Source: Phaeosaccion multiseriatum
Taxonomy: Eukaryota; Ochrophyta, other classes
Assembly: GCA_965112735.1 (NCBI GenBank)
Contig: OZ218964.1
Location: 496,001 to 560,000, forward strand
Length of the DNA: 64,000 nt
Direction of reading: 5' to 3'
The number at the start of each line of letters is the position of its first letter. The stretch's first letter is position 1. This document shows, piece by piece, positions 52,495 through 62,990 of the stretch. Both the position numbers and the translations under genes were made by a program. The notes below the pieces were generated by a model. It had not been told where the DNA came from. It ran no database searches and saw only the letters and a list, made by a program, of their open reading frames with translations.

Positions 52495-55400
52495 ATGTCT
52501 AGCGTTCTCGAGGGACAGCGTAGCATACTCACGGCCTTCTTCCACGCCACGGGAGAACCCGACTGGCTTAAGAAAGCAGGATGGAACACGAAAGCACGTG
52601 TAGAAAACTGGGCCGGAGTGACGGTAGAGAATGACTATGTTGTGAAGCTCGATCTGCCGCAGAAAGGCCTCAAAGGTGAGAGAGACGTGATTATGGTTGT
52701 TCCGCCCGAGGTCCTGAAGAGTATTCTGAAGTATTTCCAGAATGTTCGGAAGTTCCCTCTCTGTTCATGCATCTAGATGTGATGGGTCTAGAATATTCGG
52801 GAAGGACGATCAAAGCGGGACAAGAGAAGGAGGCGCGGCACGGTGTGGCAGTCCAGCGACCGTTCGCGTCCTGTTCACTTGATAGTCGAATGACAAAGAA
52901 CTTTCCTCCGCTCCGCAGGGAATATTCCACCAGAGCTTAGGCGTCTGCAGAACCTGGTCGTGCTCAACCTGGAGTTCAACAACCTCAGCGGTAAGTGGTA
53001 CGCACACCCGTTCGCGTCCCTTTTACTTGATTTTTGCCTGACCAAAGAGCTTTCCTCCTCTACAGGGGACATTCCAAGAGAGCTCGGAGATCTCAAGCAG
53101 TTGGCCACTCTGTGTATCTCTACCAAGCTCTCCGGTGAGTGGTACGCGTACCCGTTCGCGTCGCGTCCCTTTGACTTGATGTAAGTATGACCAAGAACAT
53201 TCCTCCGCTCCGCAGGGAATATTCCGCCCGAGCTTGGAGCTCTGCAGAACCTTCAGGTTCTGTGGCTCGAGAACAACAAGCTCACTGGTGAGTGGTACGC
53301 GAACCCGTTCGCGTCCCCTTGCCTTGATATGAGTGTGACCAGAGAACTCTCCTCCCATCCGCAGGGAGCATTCCACCCGAGCTTGGAAGTCTGGAGAAGC
53401 TTGCGGTTTTGGGCCTCGACAGCAACAAGCTCACTGGTAAGTGGTACGCATACCCGTTCGCGTCCCTTTCGCTTGATATTTGTGTGACCACAGAACTTTG
53501 CTCCACTCGGCAGGGAGCATTCCGCCCACGCTTGGAGATGTGAAGCTCCATACCTTGCGACTCTCCAACAACCAGCTCATTGGTAAGTCGAGGTCCATGT
53601 CACTTGGTAATGGTATGAATGACCCAAGCACTTCCTTCCCCTCCGCAGGAGACATTCCACCTGCCCTTGAAGGGCTCTTAAAAGGCCAGCCCCATGGTAA
53701 GTCATACGCGTAGTCGCTCGCGTCCTTCCAGCCAGCAGCGTGTATGGACTGAGAAATTCGGCTCGGGACACCCTTCCTAATGCTCTCTTTCTTCCTTGTC
53801 TGAAGCTGTACGGCCAGGGCGAAGACGCGACGAGAAACAGTCGGGGGCGGCAATGGATGGTGATCACATCGACCGCGTGGATATGCTTGGCTACGGGGAC
53901 TACGGGGAGAGCATTGCCGATGCCGTACGCCAGGCCGTGCCTCCAGTGGCCGTGGGCATTTACGCGAAGTGGGGCTCAGGTACCTTAGCTAGCTACTGAC
54001 CCGCGCAGTTTGTAGAAAGAAATGCCCACTAGGTTGCCTGTCTCACCTTTCCTATCTGCAATCTACGCGATGCACAGGAAAGTCTTTTTTGCTCAGCAGC
54101 ATCAAGTCGAAGTTGCAGGGAAGCAAGACGGGGGGGGGGGAGGACTGGCTCATGCCCTGGTTGATCAGCTACCTATGGCAGGTGCTGCTTTGGTGCTTCT
54201 GTGGGTGCTTTGGACAGTGTTATAGTCGTGTGCTCGTCGAGGAGGGGCCTGACGAGGAAGAAGGAGTGGCGGAGACTGACTACTTAGTGGTGGAGTTCAA
54301 CGCATGCAAGTTGGTCGCACACCACACACGTGTACAATGGCGAAGAGCAGGGCCAACAGAAGGCCTCAGCCAAAGGCTGCATCCTCTTCTGACCACTTTT
54401 ACCACCGCTCCGGTCTCTCCACAGGGCTGTACGCGGGATCCGACAACCTGTGGGCCGGAGTTGTGAAGGTACGGCGCACGGTCAACCGGCCGAGTAGACA
54501 AGGGAGAAATTGAGTTAGCATGAGGGCTTGTCGTCGATAGTGCAAGCTCCATCGCTGTACAGAGCCCCTACCATGCACGCTGGAAGGGCATCCATGCATC
54601 GTAGGGCATCCCGCAACCTCTACCTGACAATTACCCCAACCCTGTACCTTTCTCCTCCTGCTCTCTCGCTTTCTTCGCTCGCTTGGTGACTGTGACGTGT
54701 CACTTTATCTCAGGCCATGTTCGACGAGGTGGAGAAGAGCAGCATGAGAGGAAACCGACGCGCACACAGAATCAAGAGGGCCGTAAAGAGCCAAGGCATG
54801 TACAACTTCCTGCTCCCACTGGGCATCTGCCTCCTTGTGGTGCTCATCGCGGTCACGGCGAGGAGGTCAATTGATAAAGGCCTAGCTACGAAACTGACGG
54901 TAGCCTTCGGGACTAGCTTACCGGTTGCTGCTGGACTAGTCGCGTGGTACAACATCGGCTGGGGTGTTCTGGGCCAAGGAGCAGCACTGTTGAAGGGGGC
55001 CAAAGATGCCAACTTCTCGAAGGAGCTCGGTAAGGGGGGGCTGCGTTTTACTTGTATGTCTATACCGCACTCACTGCCTCGCCTTGTTTCTTGGCCCAGG
55101 CTTCATGGCGAAGGTTAAAGAGGAGCTTGAGGACCTGTACGAGTTTCTTCGGAAGGAAGCAACTGTGCTGGCCGTCATGGTGGATGATCTCGACCGATGC
55201 AAACACTCGCAGGTGGTGAGCATTCTCGAAGCAGCGCAGCTTTTGCTGTGCATGGACAACGCTCCGGTGGCCTTGTTCCTTGCCGTGGACCCGAGAGTGG
55301 TGACTGCTGCGGTCGAGCATAGCTTTTGTGAGACCATGAGTCGTGCCAGGATCACAGGTAACGTCGCTCCCCATGCATGCATTCATGCTCTCTCCCTTCT

Positions 55401-58400
55401 CCTACGTTCATTTGTGTAATGTTCCGTGCTCGGTCCTATATATCTTCTTCCAACCTCAGGATACGAGTACCTGGAGAAGCTGATTCAGTAAGTCAAGGGC
55501 GACGACGGAGTGTTGTTTCTTTTGTTTTCGTTGTTGCTCGGAGTACCTCTTACGTCATGTCTGCCTGCCTGCCTGCCTGCCTGCCGGCCTGCCTGCCTAC
55601 CTGCCTGCGGTGGGCTGCTTGGCCATGACGCTCGCATCGATTGCTGGACCCAGGCTTCCGGTGAGTGAGTGAGTGAATGAGTGAGTGAGTGAGTAAGTGA
55701 TGGGCTGCTTTTGTCCACTGCCAAATTTTAAATCTCCCTACTAACCCTGTGTTTCGTCCTCTCGCTACTTACGTGTGCTTCAGTTTTGCTTGCCGGAAAT
55801 TAAGCTGGGCTACAAGAGAGGCTTGATGGACAGCATACTTCTTGGTGGGACACCGGAGGCCGTCATCGACAACTTGCTTGAGCTCTCCCTTGACGACGGG
55901 AGAAGATTGGCTTTGGAGAAGTGCGGTGTGCTCGAGATCGGTATCAAAGGTTACGATGGGTGGATCGCCTGGATGCGCTTGGGTGGAAACGCCGAGCATC
56001 CTGTTCCAGAGAATGGGAAGGAGAGGAGACAGATGCGCAAGGACCTTGTCGAGGCGTGGGTGAGCAAGCTCCTCAAAAGGGAGCCTGCTCTGGAGAGTGT
56101 TCCGCCGCAACTCGTCGACAATGCCATCAACGCGCTGGCAGAGCTGAGAAAGAAAGGAGACCGAAGGCCCCGGAAGGAGATCAACGCCGTTCGGAAGGAG
56201 AGCATGGCCCATCTCTGCGTCTTTGCCAACTGCTATATCTACCGTGTCACCCAACAGCAAGGCCATCAGCAGCAGGATGCAGCAGGACAGGAGGAGCAAA
56301 AGCAGCAGCAGCAGCAGCAGCAGCAGGATGTTGTTGCTGGTGGTGGTGGTCTTGGTGGAGACCAGCACCAGGAGCAGGACGAGCAAAAGCACGAGAAGAA
56401 GGGGGGGGGTGAAGTGGTCCCAAGCGAACCACCGCAGCAGCAGGCCAAGCAAGAGCAGGAGGAGAAGAAGCAAACTGCTCGTGCGACGAAGCAGCAAAAG
56501 GGGGTGGGTTGCAGGTGGAGAGGGCATAATACTTTCGACAGTTTCGTGGCCTTTATCGACAACAACCCCAGGAAGATGAAGCGCCTGGCCAATATCTACC
56601 GCGTCATGCGAGGCGTCGCGCTGAAGAGCAACGGCGACTGGGATTTTGAAGAGAAGGCCATCAAGTGGTGCATCTTGACAGAGCAGGTGTGTGCATAGCT
56701 ATGGTCCTCACCAGGCAACCTCTGTTGCTGCCGTCGCTGTTGCTGCCGTTTTGGTGACTACGACGGACAACTTTGTGCAGAGGCCAAGGGGTTGCCGGTC
56801 GTTTGCCCACGGAATCTGCTCTCTCTGTCCATATGCCTGCCTGCCTGCCTGTGCCTGTGCCAGTGGCCGTACCGAACGACGGTCATTGTGCACCTCGTGG
56901 AGGATTGCTTGCGACGTACGCACGCACAGAAAGGACGGGGCACTCCCACCCCGGGGCTGGGGGGAGGCGGACAGACGGAGACTCCGGCATGGTCTGTCTT
57001 CGACCCCCTTGTAAGCATGGAGGATGAGACGCAAGACATCAGGTGGGTCGGGTTGTGGTGATTCGCGTGCTTTCTGCCTTCCCCTTGCTTGTTTCCTGCC
57101 TCTGCTTCTCACCCTTGCTTGTTGCCTGCCTCTGCTTCTCACCCCGCCCTTTCCCGACCTTGTCGGCCAACCCCCTTGCTCTCCCGGCCTCCCCTTGCTT
57201 CTTTGCTTGTCTCGCCCCCCCCAAGTGACTTCGAGTTGATCATCGAGCAGGTCGTGCACGCCAATGAGAGTTCCGACAAACTGCTGCAATTGGACAGCGA
57301 TGCGGAGCTCTTTTGGGAACTTCTCAAGACCGGACCGAACATTTTAGTGGAAGATATCCGCGAGGGACCCCACACCGCGGGCAAACTTATGCAGCTCTGC
57401 TTCAACCTGAATCCGTCGCTGAAAGACATGGTGCGTACCCTATCTGCTAGGCACTGCTGTACTGAGTCCCTTCGATGATCAGATTCAGCTGCTACCCCCG
57501 CCCCCCCCTCTCATTCTTTCCCTCTCGCTTCCTCTCTCCCGCTCGCTCCTTGTACACCTCCCCCCCCCTCTCTCTCACACACCCCCCCCTGCTCTCTCCT
57601 GGCCTCGCTCTCTCCCTGCCCCATTCCTGTTTCCCTTCCCTCTTCTCTTTGCTGGCTGTGTAACTGACTGTCAGGTGGCTGGGGAGATGGAGCAGAAAGT
57701 CATCTGGCAGCACAGTAAGCATGCTGACGTGTCAAGATTTTTCAAGGAGCAAGAAAGCTTGCTTCATGCTCAGCCCCGAGAGAACATGATGACCTGGTTT
57801 CACCCGGCGCCTCATTTAGTCCCCGCTGCCACGGAAGGGATGCCCAGCGCCCGTCGGAGCTTATCGACAGGGGAACCGGCAGGGGGAAGAAGGCACTCAA
57901 GATAGCGGAAGAAGCATCACGGAGGAGGCGAAGACCAACGCGTGTACCTCTCTCCAAGAGTGTTGCCACAGTTTGGGCGGTGCGTGGAGGGAGGGAATGG
58001 AGGGAGCCAGCCCCGCCGCTGCGATGGCCAACAGGCCGTCTTCCTGAGCAGCGCGACTGGGCTTGGGCTGTCGCGTGGTCGCCCCTCCGTGTGTGAGAGA
58101 GGGGTAGAGATGAGGGGAGAGAGCGACGGTGAGGGAGAGAAGGAGAGGGAGAGGAAGGGGGCGAGAAAAGGGAGAGCGGCGAGCCACCCACCTCCTGCCT
58201 CCGTCCACCTCCTGTGCCTCTCCCTCCCCCCCCCCTTGTCTCCTGACTAGCTAAAAGAACACCTCTCATCACCACCCACCTCCTCACCCGCCTCAACCCC
58301 TTACCTGTCTCACGCACCCACCCACTCACCCACCCACTCACCCCGCCACCCACCCCCCGCCACCCCCCCCCCTCCACCCCTCTGCAGGACCTGGTACTTC

Positions 58401-59024
58401 TCTGGGAGGTGGTGCTGGAGGGGTGCAGCGGGTCAGGCAGGCGGGCTTTGCTGGCGACGACTCGCTGAGCCCCAAGAAGGCCAAGGAGCTGAGCCGCAAC
58501 AAGGCCAAGCTGGAAACTGCCCTCGCCATTACGCAGGACGATCTCAAGAAGTGAGTGACTTGTGGGTTTTTGGTTGTGGTGCCCATATAGCCTGCCCATG
58601 TGCCTGCCCATATAGGCCTGCCTGACTGGCCGACTGCCCGAGTCTGACTGCCTGAGTCTGTCTGCCTTGGCTGGCCTTGTACCTATACGTATGCATACCT
58701 TCACGTGCGAAAGAGAGGGTCGTCTTCTCGCCCGTCTTGTGCGTGTGTGTGAGCGTGCGTGCTCCCCTCTTATCTTTCTGCTTACTCACGCACGCACGCA
58801 CACTCACACACACGCACGCACAAACCGACCCTCTGTGGCCGCTGTGCTACTCCCCACCCCCATCCCATGCCCTCTGTCTGTCCTGAAGGTTCCTCACCTA
58901 CGTGAATAAGGTGCCCAAATCCAAGGAGGCGGGTGGGCCTTGCGACATTGAGCGGTTGGAGGCAGACCAGCTGAGCCTGTCGCCGGTGGAGGCAGACCAG
59001 CTGAGCCCGTTCGCGTCCCTTTGA
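52495..59024 (+). CDS. Leucine-rich-repeat KAP-family P-loop NTPase (candidate receptor)
   Basis: About 1,150 residues. Exons: 52495-52675, six LRR exons (52919-52990, 53066-53134, 53216-53287, 53365-53436, 53514-53582, 53649-53696), 53806-53979, 54078-54329, 54425-54468, 54714-55029, 55100-55357, 55460-55487, microexon 55654-55660, 55785-56686, 56864-57042, 57226-57430, 57675-about 57880, 58388-58550, 58889-59024. The N-terminus (MSSVLEGQRSIL, WAGVTVEN) is a plant-type LRR cap. LRRs read GNIPPELGALQNLQVLWLEN. KAP part: Walker A in AKWGSGKSFLL; hydrophobic segments at 54140-54230 and 54810-54980; Walker B VMVDDLDRC; LPFCLPEI; a Gln-rich insert (about 56260-56490); EQWP. KAP NTPases (for example animal Kidins220) place membrane segments between Walker A and B, as here. 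The end is uncertain: a stop at 57905 is possible without splicing. Confidence 0.85.
52919..53700 (+). repeat. Tandem array of LRR exon-plus-intron cassettes, unit about 149 bp
   Basis: LRR exons start at 52919, 53066, 53216, 53365, 53514 and 53649: spacings 147, 150, 149, 149 and 135. The exons are 69-72 nt for the first five, and 48 nt for the last. All introns interrupt the Gly codon in phase 1. Introns are 66-81 nt and most share GTGAGTGGTACGC at the 5' end, CCGTTCGCGTCCC, CTTGAT, TGACCA and a TTTCCTCCGCTCCGCAG-like 3' end. Exon and intron therefore duplicated together. Confidence 0.93.
55556..55612. repeat. (TGCC)n repeat in an LRR-KAP intron
   Basis: About 13 TGCC units, slightly degenerate, between the exon ending at 55487 and the microexon at 55654. 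Confidence 0.8.
55654..55660 (+). other. Putative 7-nt microexon (GCTTCCG)
   Basis: Flanked by ACCCAG and GTGAGTG. It joins the exon ending ATT CA to the exon beginning TTT TGC and restores frame as Gln-Leu-Pro-Phe, giving YLEKLIQLPFCLP, which fits the KAP pattern after Walker B. Without it the flanking exons are out of phase. Confidence 0.7.
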
Positions 59025-59251
59025 CTTGATTTTTGCATGATCAAAGAACGTTCTTCCATCTACAGGGAGTATTCCCCCCGAGCTTGGAAGTCTGAAGAAG
59101 CTTTGTACTGTAAAGAGTCACGTTGCTCTCCACCTGGGATACGAGTAGCCGCATGGATAAGGTAATAGCAACCCCAAAGCCAGCCTGGCAGCCAGCCTTG
59201 TCTCTATTAGCTTTATCCGTGAGCCATCCTAAACGACAACCTGCTGGGAGG
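59000..59251 (+). pseudogene. Orphan, split LRR cassette at the 3' end of the LRR-KAP gene
   Basis: From about 59007 the sequence is the 3' part of an LRR-array intron (CCGTTCGCGTCCC, CTTGAT, acceptor CTACAG at 59065). An LRR exon start follows at 59066 (SIPPELGSLKKL). Homology breaks at about 59110. It resumes at about 59228 with the end of an LRR exon (LNDNLLG) and a GTGAGT donor at 59252. The 115-bp segment between the halves has inverted arms at 59155-59168 and 59204-59218. The KAP reading frame ends on a TGA at 59022-59024 that belongs to the cassette's intron sequence. Confidence 0.8.
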
Positions 59252-59595
59252 TGAGTGAGAAACGGGCCACGCACCGTTCCTCACCGTATTTGCTTGGGCC
59301 TGGGCCATGGACATAATACTGACTTTCAACATCCCCGTCAGCCATCCCTGCACTTCTAACATCCCCCTGGACTAAACTATTGCGTGTCCCCACGCAACTC
59401 AAAGCGGGTTCGCCTACTAAAGCTCGACTTGTAGCAAAAGCCTCCATGTTGCTTCCAAAAAAAAAGGATGAGAAAATGACATTTTATCGTTCATCGGGGT
59501 TAATTGACATACCGGGGTCAATTGACATACTATCCTCTCCCCCTTCTTCCTTTTGCCTCCTCTCGTCTCTTCTTCCTTTCCCTTTCCCTTCAAAC

Positions 59596-60217
59596 ATGGC
59601 GACAACTGCTCCTGCTCCCTTCATGTGAGATTGCGATGGCCTCCCCCTTCCTCCCTCCACTCCTCACTCCCTTCCTCACGCCCTCCCTGCCTCCCTCCCT
59701 CCCTCGCTCATTTTTTTTTTGCAGCTATCATCTGATCAAGGAGGACATGTGGACTCCCGTGAAGGAAGCCGCTGCTGCCTCATCAGAAGGTTCGGAAGAG
59801 CCGCTGCTGTACTTCCCCCCCACCTACAAGAGCGACGGCTTCGTGCATGCGACGGCTGAGCCCACAGCCCTTCTCGACGTGGCAAACCATTTCTATCAAG
59901 GAGATGCTGGCAAGTATCTCTGTCTGAAGATTGATGTTTCAAAGCTAAAGCACGAAGTCAAGTACGAGGCGGCGGCCCCAGTGGGGGACACGGAGGCCTT
60001 CGATAGCGCGAAGGAGCTGCAGGTGGAGGGCGCGAGTGAGCATGTGGTGGAGGAGATGAAGCTCGAGCCCATGTTGTTCCCTCACATCTACGGTGGGATT
60101 AACCCTGGCAGTGTTTGCGAGGAGCTTGTCGTGACGAGGGAAGGGGCGGAAAGCAAGAGCGGCAAGTTCCTCACCATCGACTTCTTTTCTCCTCACGGGG
60201 AAGTGCGGGCTGGGTAG
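59596..60217 (+). CDS. DUF952 family protein
   Basis: Small cytosolic protein of unknown biochemical function. Two exons: 59596-59624 (MATTAPAPFI, donor GTGAGA) and 59725-60217, with a T-run acceptor (TTTTTTGCAG). The mature reading is FIYHLIKEDMW at the start, then YFPPTYKSDGFVHATAEPTA, LLDVANHFYQGD and MLFPHIYGGINP. These match the DUF952 pattern: a start IYHL, Gly-Phe-(Ile/Val)-His, then Pro-His-Ile-Tyr-Gly. About 173 residues versus the usual 110-120; the extra length is an Ala/Ser-Glu insert near residue 20 and a C-terminal tail. It is an independent gene just downstream of the LRR remnant. Confidence 0.88.
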
Positions 60218-60878
60218 CGAGGGAAGCAAGCCCACCACATCCCACAGGGCCCTACTCGCAGGGGCGGGACGCAGTGAAGGAGCAGCGCCACGCTTGGTGC
60301 AGGTCTCTGAGGACAGCTGCTACCTGCCCATGTGGACTGAGCTCAACAAGTGACGGACAAAGTGTGCCTCACTTTTCGCTTCCCTTCCGGCGCCCCCAGA
60401 GGAGCGCCACGCAGCGGAGGGGCACAGGCGCTGAAGAAGGCAGCCAATGCACAAACAGTCTGTACAAAGTGAGGGGCTCCACACGCGCAGTCATGTCCTG
60501 TCCACTGCGAACGGGGGTGGAACTTGTACACGTGGGCGTGAGTCCAGCACTTTTGAAGTACGGTATCTGTCACCCCAGAGAGAGGAGAGGAGATGACTGC
60601 GCATGGGGGGCGCCTCTGTTCGGAAGCCCCACAAAAGCCGCTCTTACACACCACTTTATACGCACAAAGCCGCTCCTTGGCGGGGGGGGGGGGGGCTGCT
60701 CGGTGCGGCAGCTGGAGAACATACGCTTCGACAATAATGCCTTGCCATTATCCGCCTGGTGTGGAACGCTGAGTGTAGGTTGTTAGACAAAAATTAAACT
60801 CTCAGTGCGAACCCAGACCTCCATTTTGTATGTGTGTGGCACTCAAGGACCTCATTCACTTGTCTCCTGCCCGCAGCA
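60218..60878. other. Convergent 3' intergenic region between the DUF952 and C1-FYVE genes
   Basis: No family features; an ORF covering 60115-60786 overlaps the DUF952 exon in another frame and is not supported. A G-run sits at 60680-60693. Confidence 0.45.
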
Positions 60879-61654
60879 CTACAGCACCACTCGGCTGGTA
60901 TCCTCTTCAGTTGATTCTACCCACTCCCCTTGCTGCAAGCCATCACCAGCAGCTGTCCCCCTCCCCTGCCCCTGCTCCCGGTCCTGCTGCGATGACTGAA
61001 TTTGGAAGCCGAACTCATCATACGCAAACGGGTCCTGGGGAGGGTAGGTTTGCCCCTGTTGCTGAGCGTAGGCCTGCTCCCCCAGGGGAAGGTCGTCTGC
61101 GCCGTCCTCGCAGGCCTGAGCCTGACCCTCCTCCTCCCCGTACCCATACTGCTGCTGCTGCCGCTGCCCATATGCCTGCTGCTGCTGGTGCTCCTGCCCA
61201 GCCGCTGGCGGTGCCGGAGGAAAGCCCCCCGATGATGATGCCCGGTGGGGCTGCTCTCTCCCGTCCGGTCCTCTGCGCGTCTCTCCCATCCCCATCCCTC
61301 CTGGAGCCCCTCCACCGCCATACCCGTATGCGAGGTTCTCTCCGCCCGCCTCCCCGTACCCCCCATACCCTCCCCCGTAGGCGGTGTTTGGGCCGCTTGG
61401 GCTCGCAGCACCCAAGTGTTGTTGGTGTGCATCTTCCCCAAAGTCGCCCCCTGCGTGTCCCTGTGACATTCCCTGCCCTGCGTAGGAGTAGCCGCCCTCT
61501 GCTGCACCATGAGAGACGTCATTTGACTGCTGCTGCTGCTGCTGCTGCCGCTGTCTTACCGAGTCGGCGTGCCCCCTTGGGTCTCCCCCTCTGGGACTTT
61601 TCCCCCATCCTCGCGCTTTGAGTGCTCGGGCGAGAACCTCGTCCATAACCTTCG

Positions 61655-61706
<52 letters not shown>

Positions 61707-62882
61707 AGTGCAAAGAGGGCGGGAAGCGAAGGGAGAAAAGTGAGCAAGCACACATGATACAATGGCAAGCACTCGAGACAAGACCACTCAGCGCCTGCTT
61801 GGGCCTTGGCTAGACCTTCAACACAAGCATACACACGACACGAGCAGCTCAATGTGTGCAGCTCATCGCACCTGAGTGCAGAGGGCGCAAGTGCGCACGG
61901 GCTGGGCCACTCGGCAGCGGCGCACCTTGCCAGAGCTGCTGTCGATGTACAACACCTGATGGAGGGATACGTAGGGGGCATGAGGCCGGGGGGTGTGACG
62001 ACAGGGACCAGGGTACCCACACACACACAGGATGTGGCTTCGCGGGAGAGCAGCCGTCTGACTGGGAGGAACTGAAATTGGAGTGTTTGAACCTTCCCTC
62101 CTCTGCCTCCCCTCAACCCCGACGCCCGACTTGCCTTGTCGCACATGCGGTTTCCCGAGCATACAGCGCACACGCACGCCCCGCAGCGCCTGCAGTGGTG
62201 CCGCCTCCGCACGAAATTGAAACCCTTACTACACACCATGCAGCAGGGCGCTGAGCGGTCAGGCACCCACAGGTGGTTGTTCTTAACCTGGAGGGAGGGC
62301 AGGAGGGCGAGGAAGGGGTGGAGCTACGGTCAGAGCGGGAGAAAGAGCGTTGTAGGGCAGTCGCTCGGTCTGTCGCGAGTGGTGAGGCAGCAAGGGCAAG
62401 AGCCCCTTCTCTCTCTCTCTCTCACCAGTTGGATGTGCCACGTGCTGTGGATGGGGTCTTGGCTGTGGCTGGCGGCGAGAGCAAGAGGCGCGCCGTTTGC
62501 TGCTATCACAGAGACAAGAGCACCGCCGTTGCGCAGGGCAGGGCACGCACGCACACACATACAGCGACACTTACGTAAGAGGGAGGGCATAAGACCAGCA
62601 TGAGCAGACGCTGTGACAACCCGCGACCTCGAGCCTGCCTGCAGAGCGCCAGATCACCGGCCTGCGTACTCCTGCCGGCTTCGGCGTGTCCGTTCCTTAC
62701 CGTCCGCTCCTTGCCCCTGCCCGGGAGGCCCGCCAGCCACCACCATCTTGGCGGAGGGAACGCTGACACCAGGCACTGCGTCGGACAAGTCGTCTTGTAG
62801 AGTCACCTGCCCGTACCAGAGAGAGGGGGGGGGGGTGGGGCGGGGAGAGAGGGGCGCGGGGAGAGAGAAGAGACGGAGAGAA

Positions 62883-62915
<33 letters not shown>

Positions 62916-62931
62916 GAGGGAGGGAGGGAGG

Positions 62932-62990
<59 letters not shown>

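Noticed and set aside
52690-52760. A decayed seventh LRR cassette in the first LRR-KAP intron
   Set aside because: Only TTCCGCCCGAG matches the LRR exons; the rest does not align, so support is too thin, although the 3' end of this intron is clearly array-type.
60115-60786. 223-residue ORF downstream of DUF952
   Set aside because: Overlaps the DUF952 exon in another frame and shows no conserved motif.
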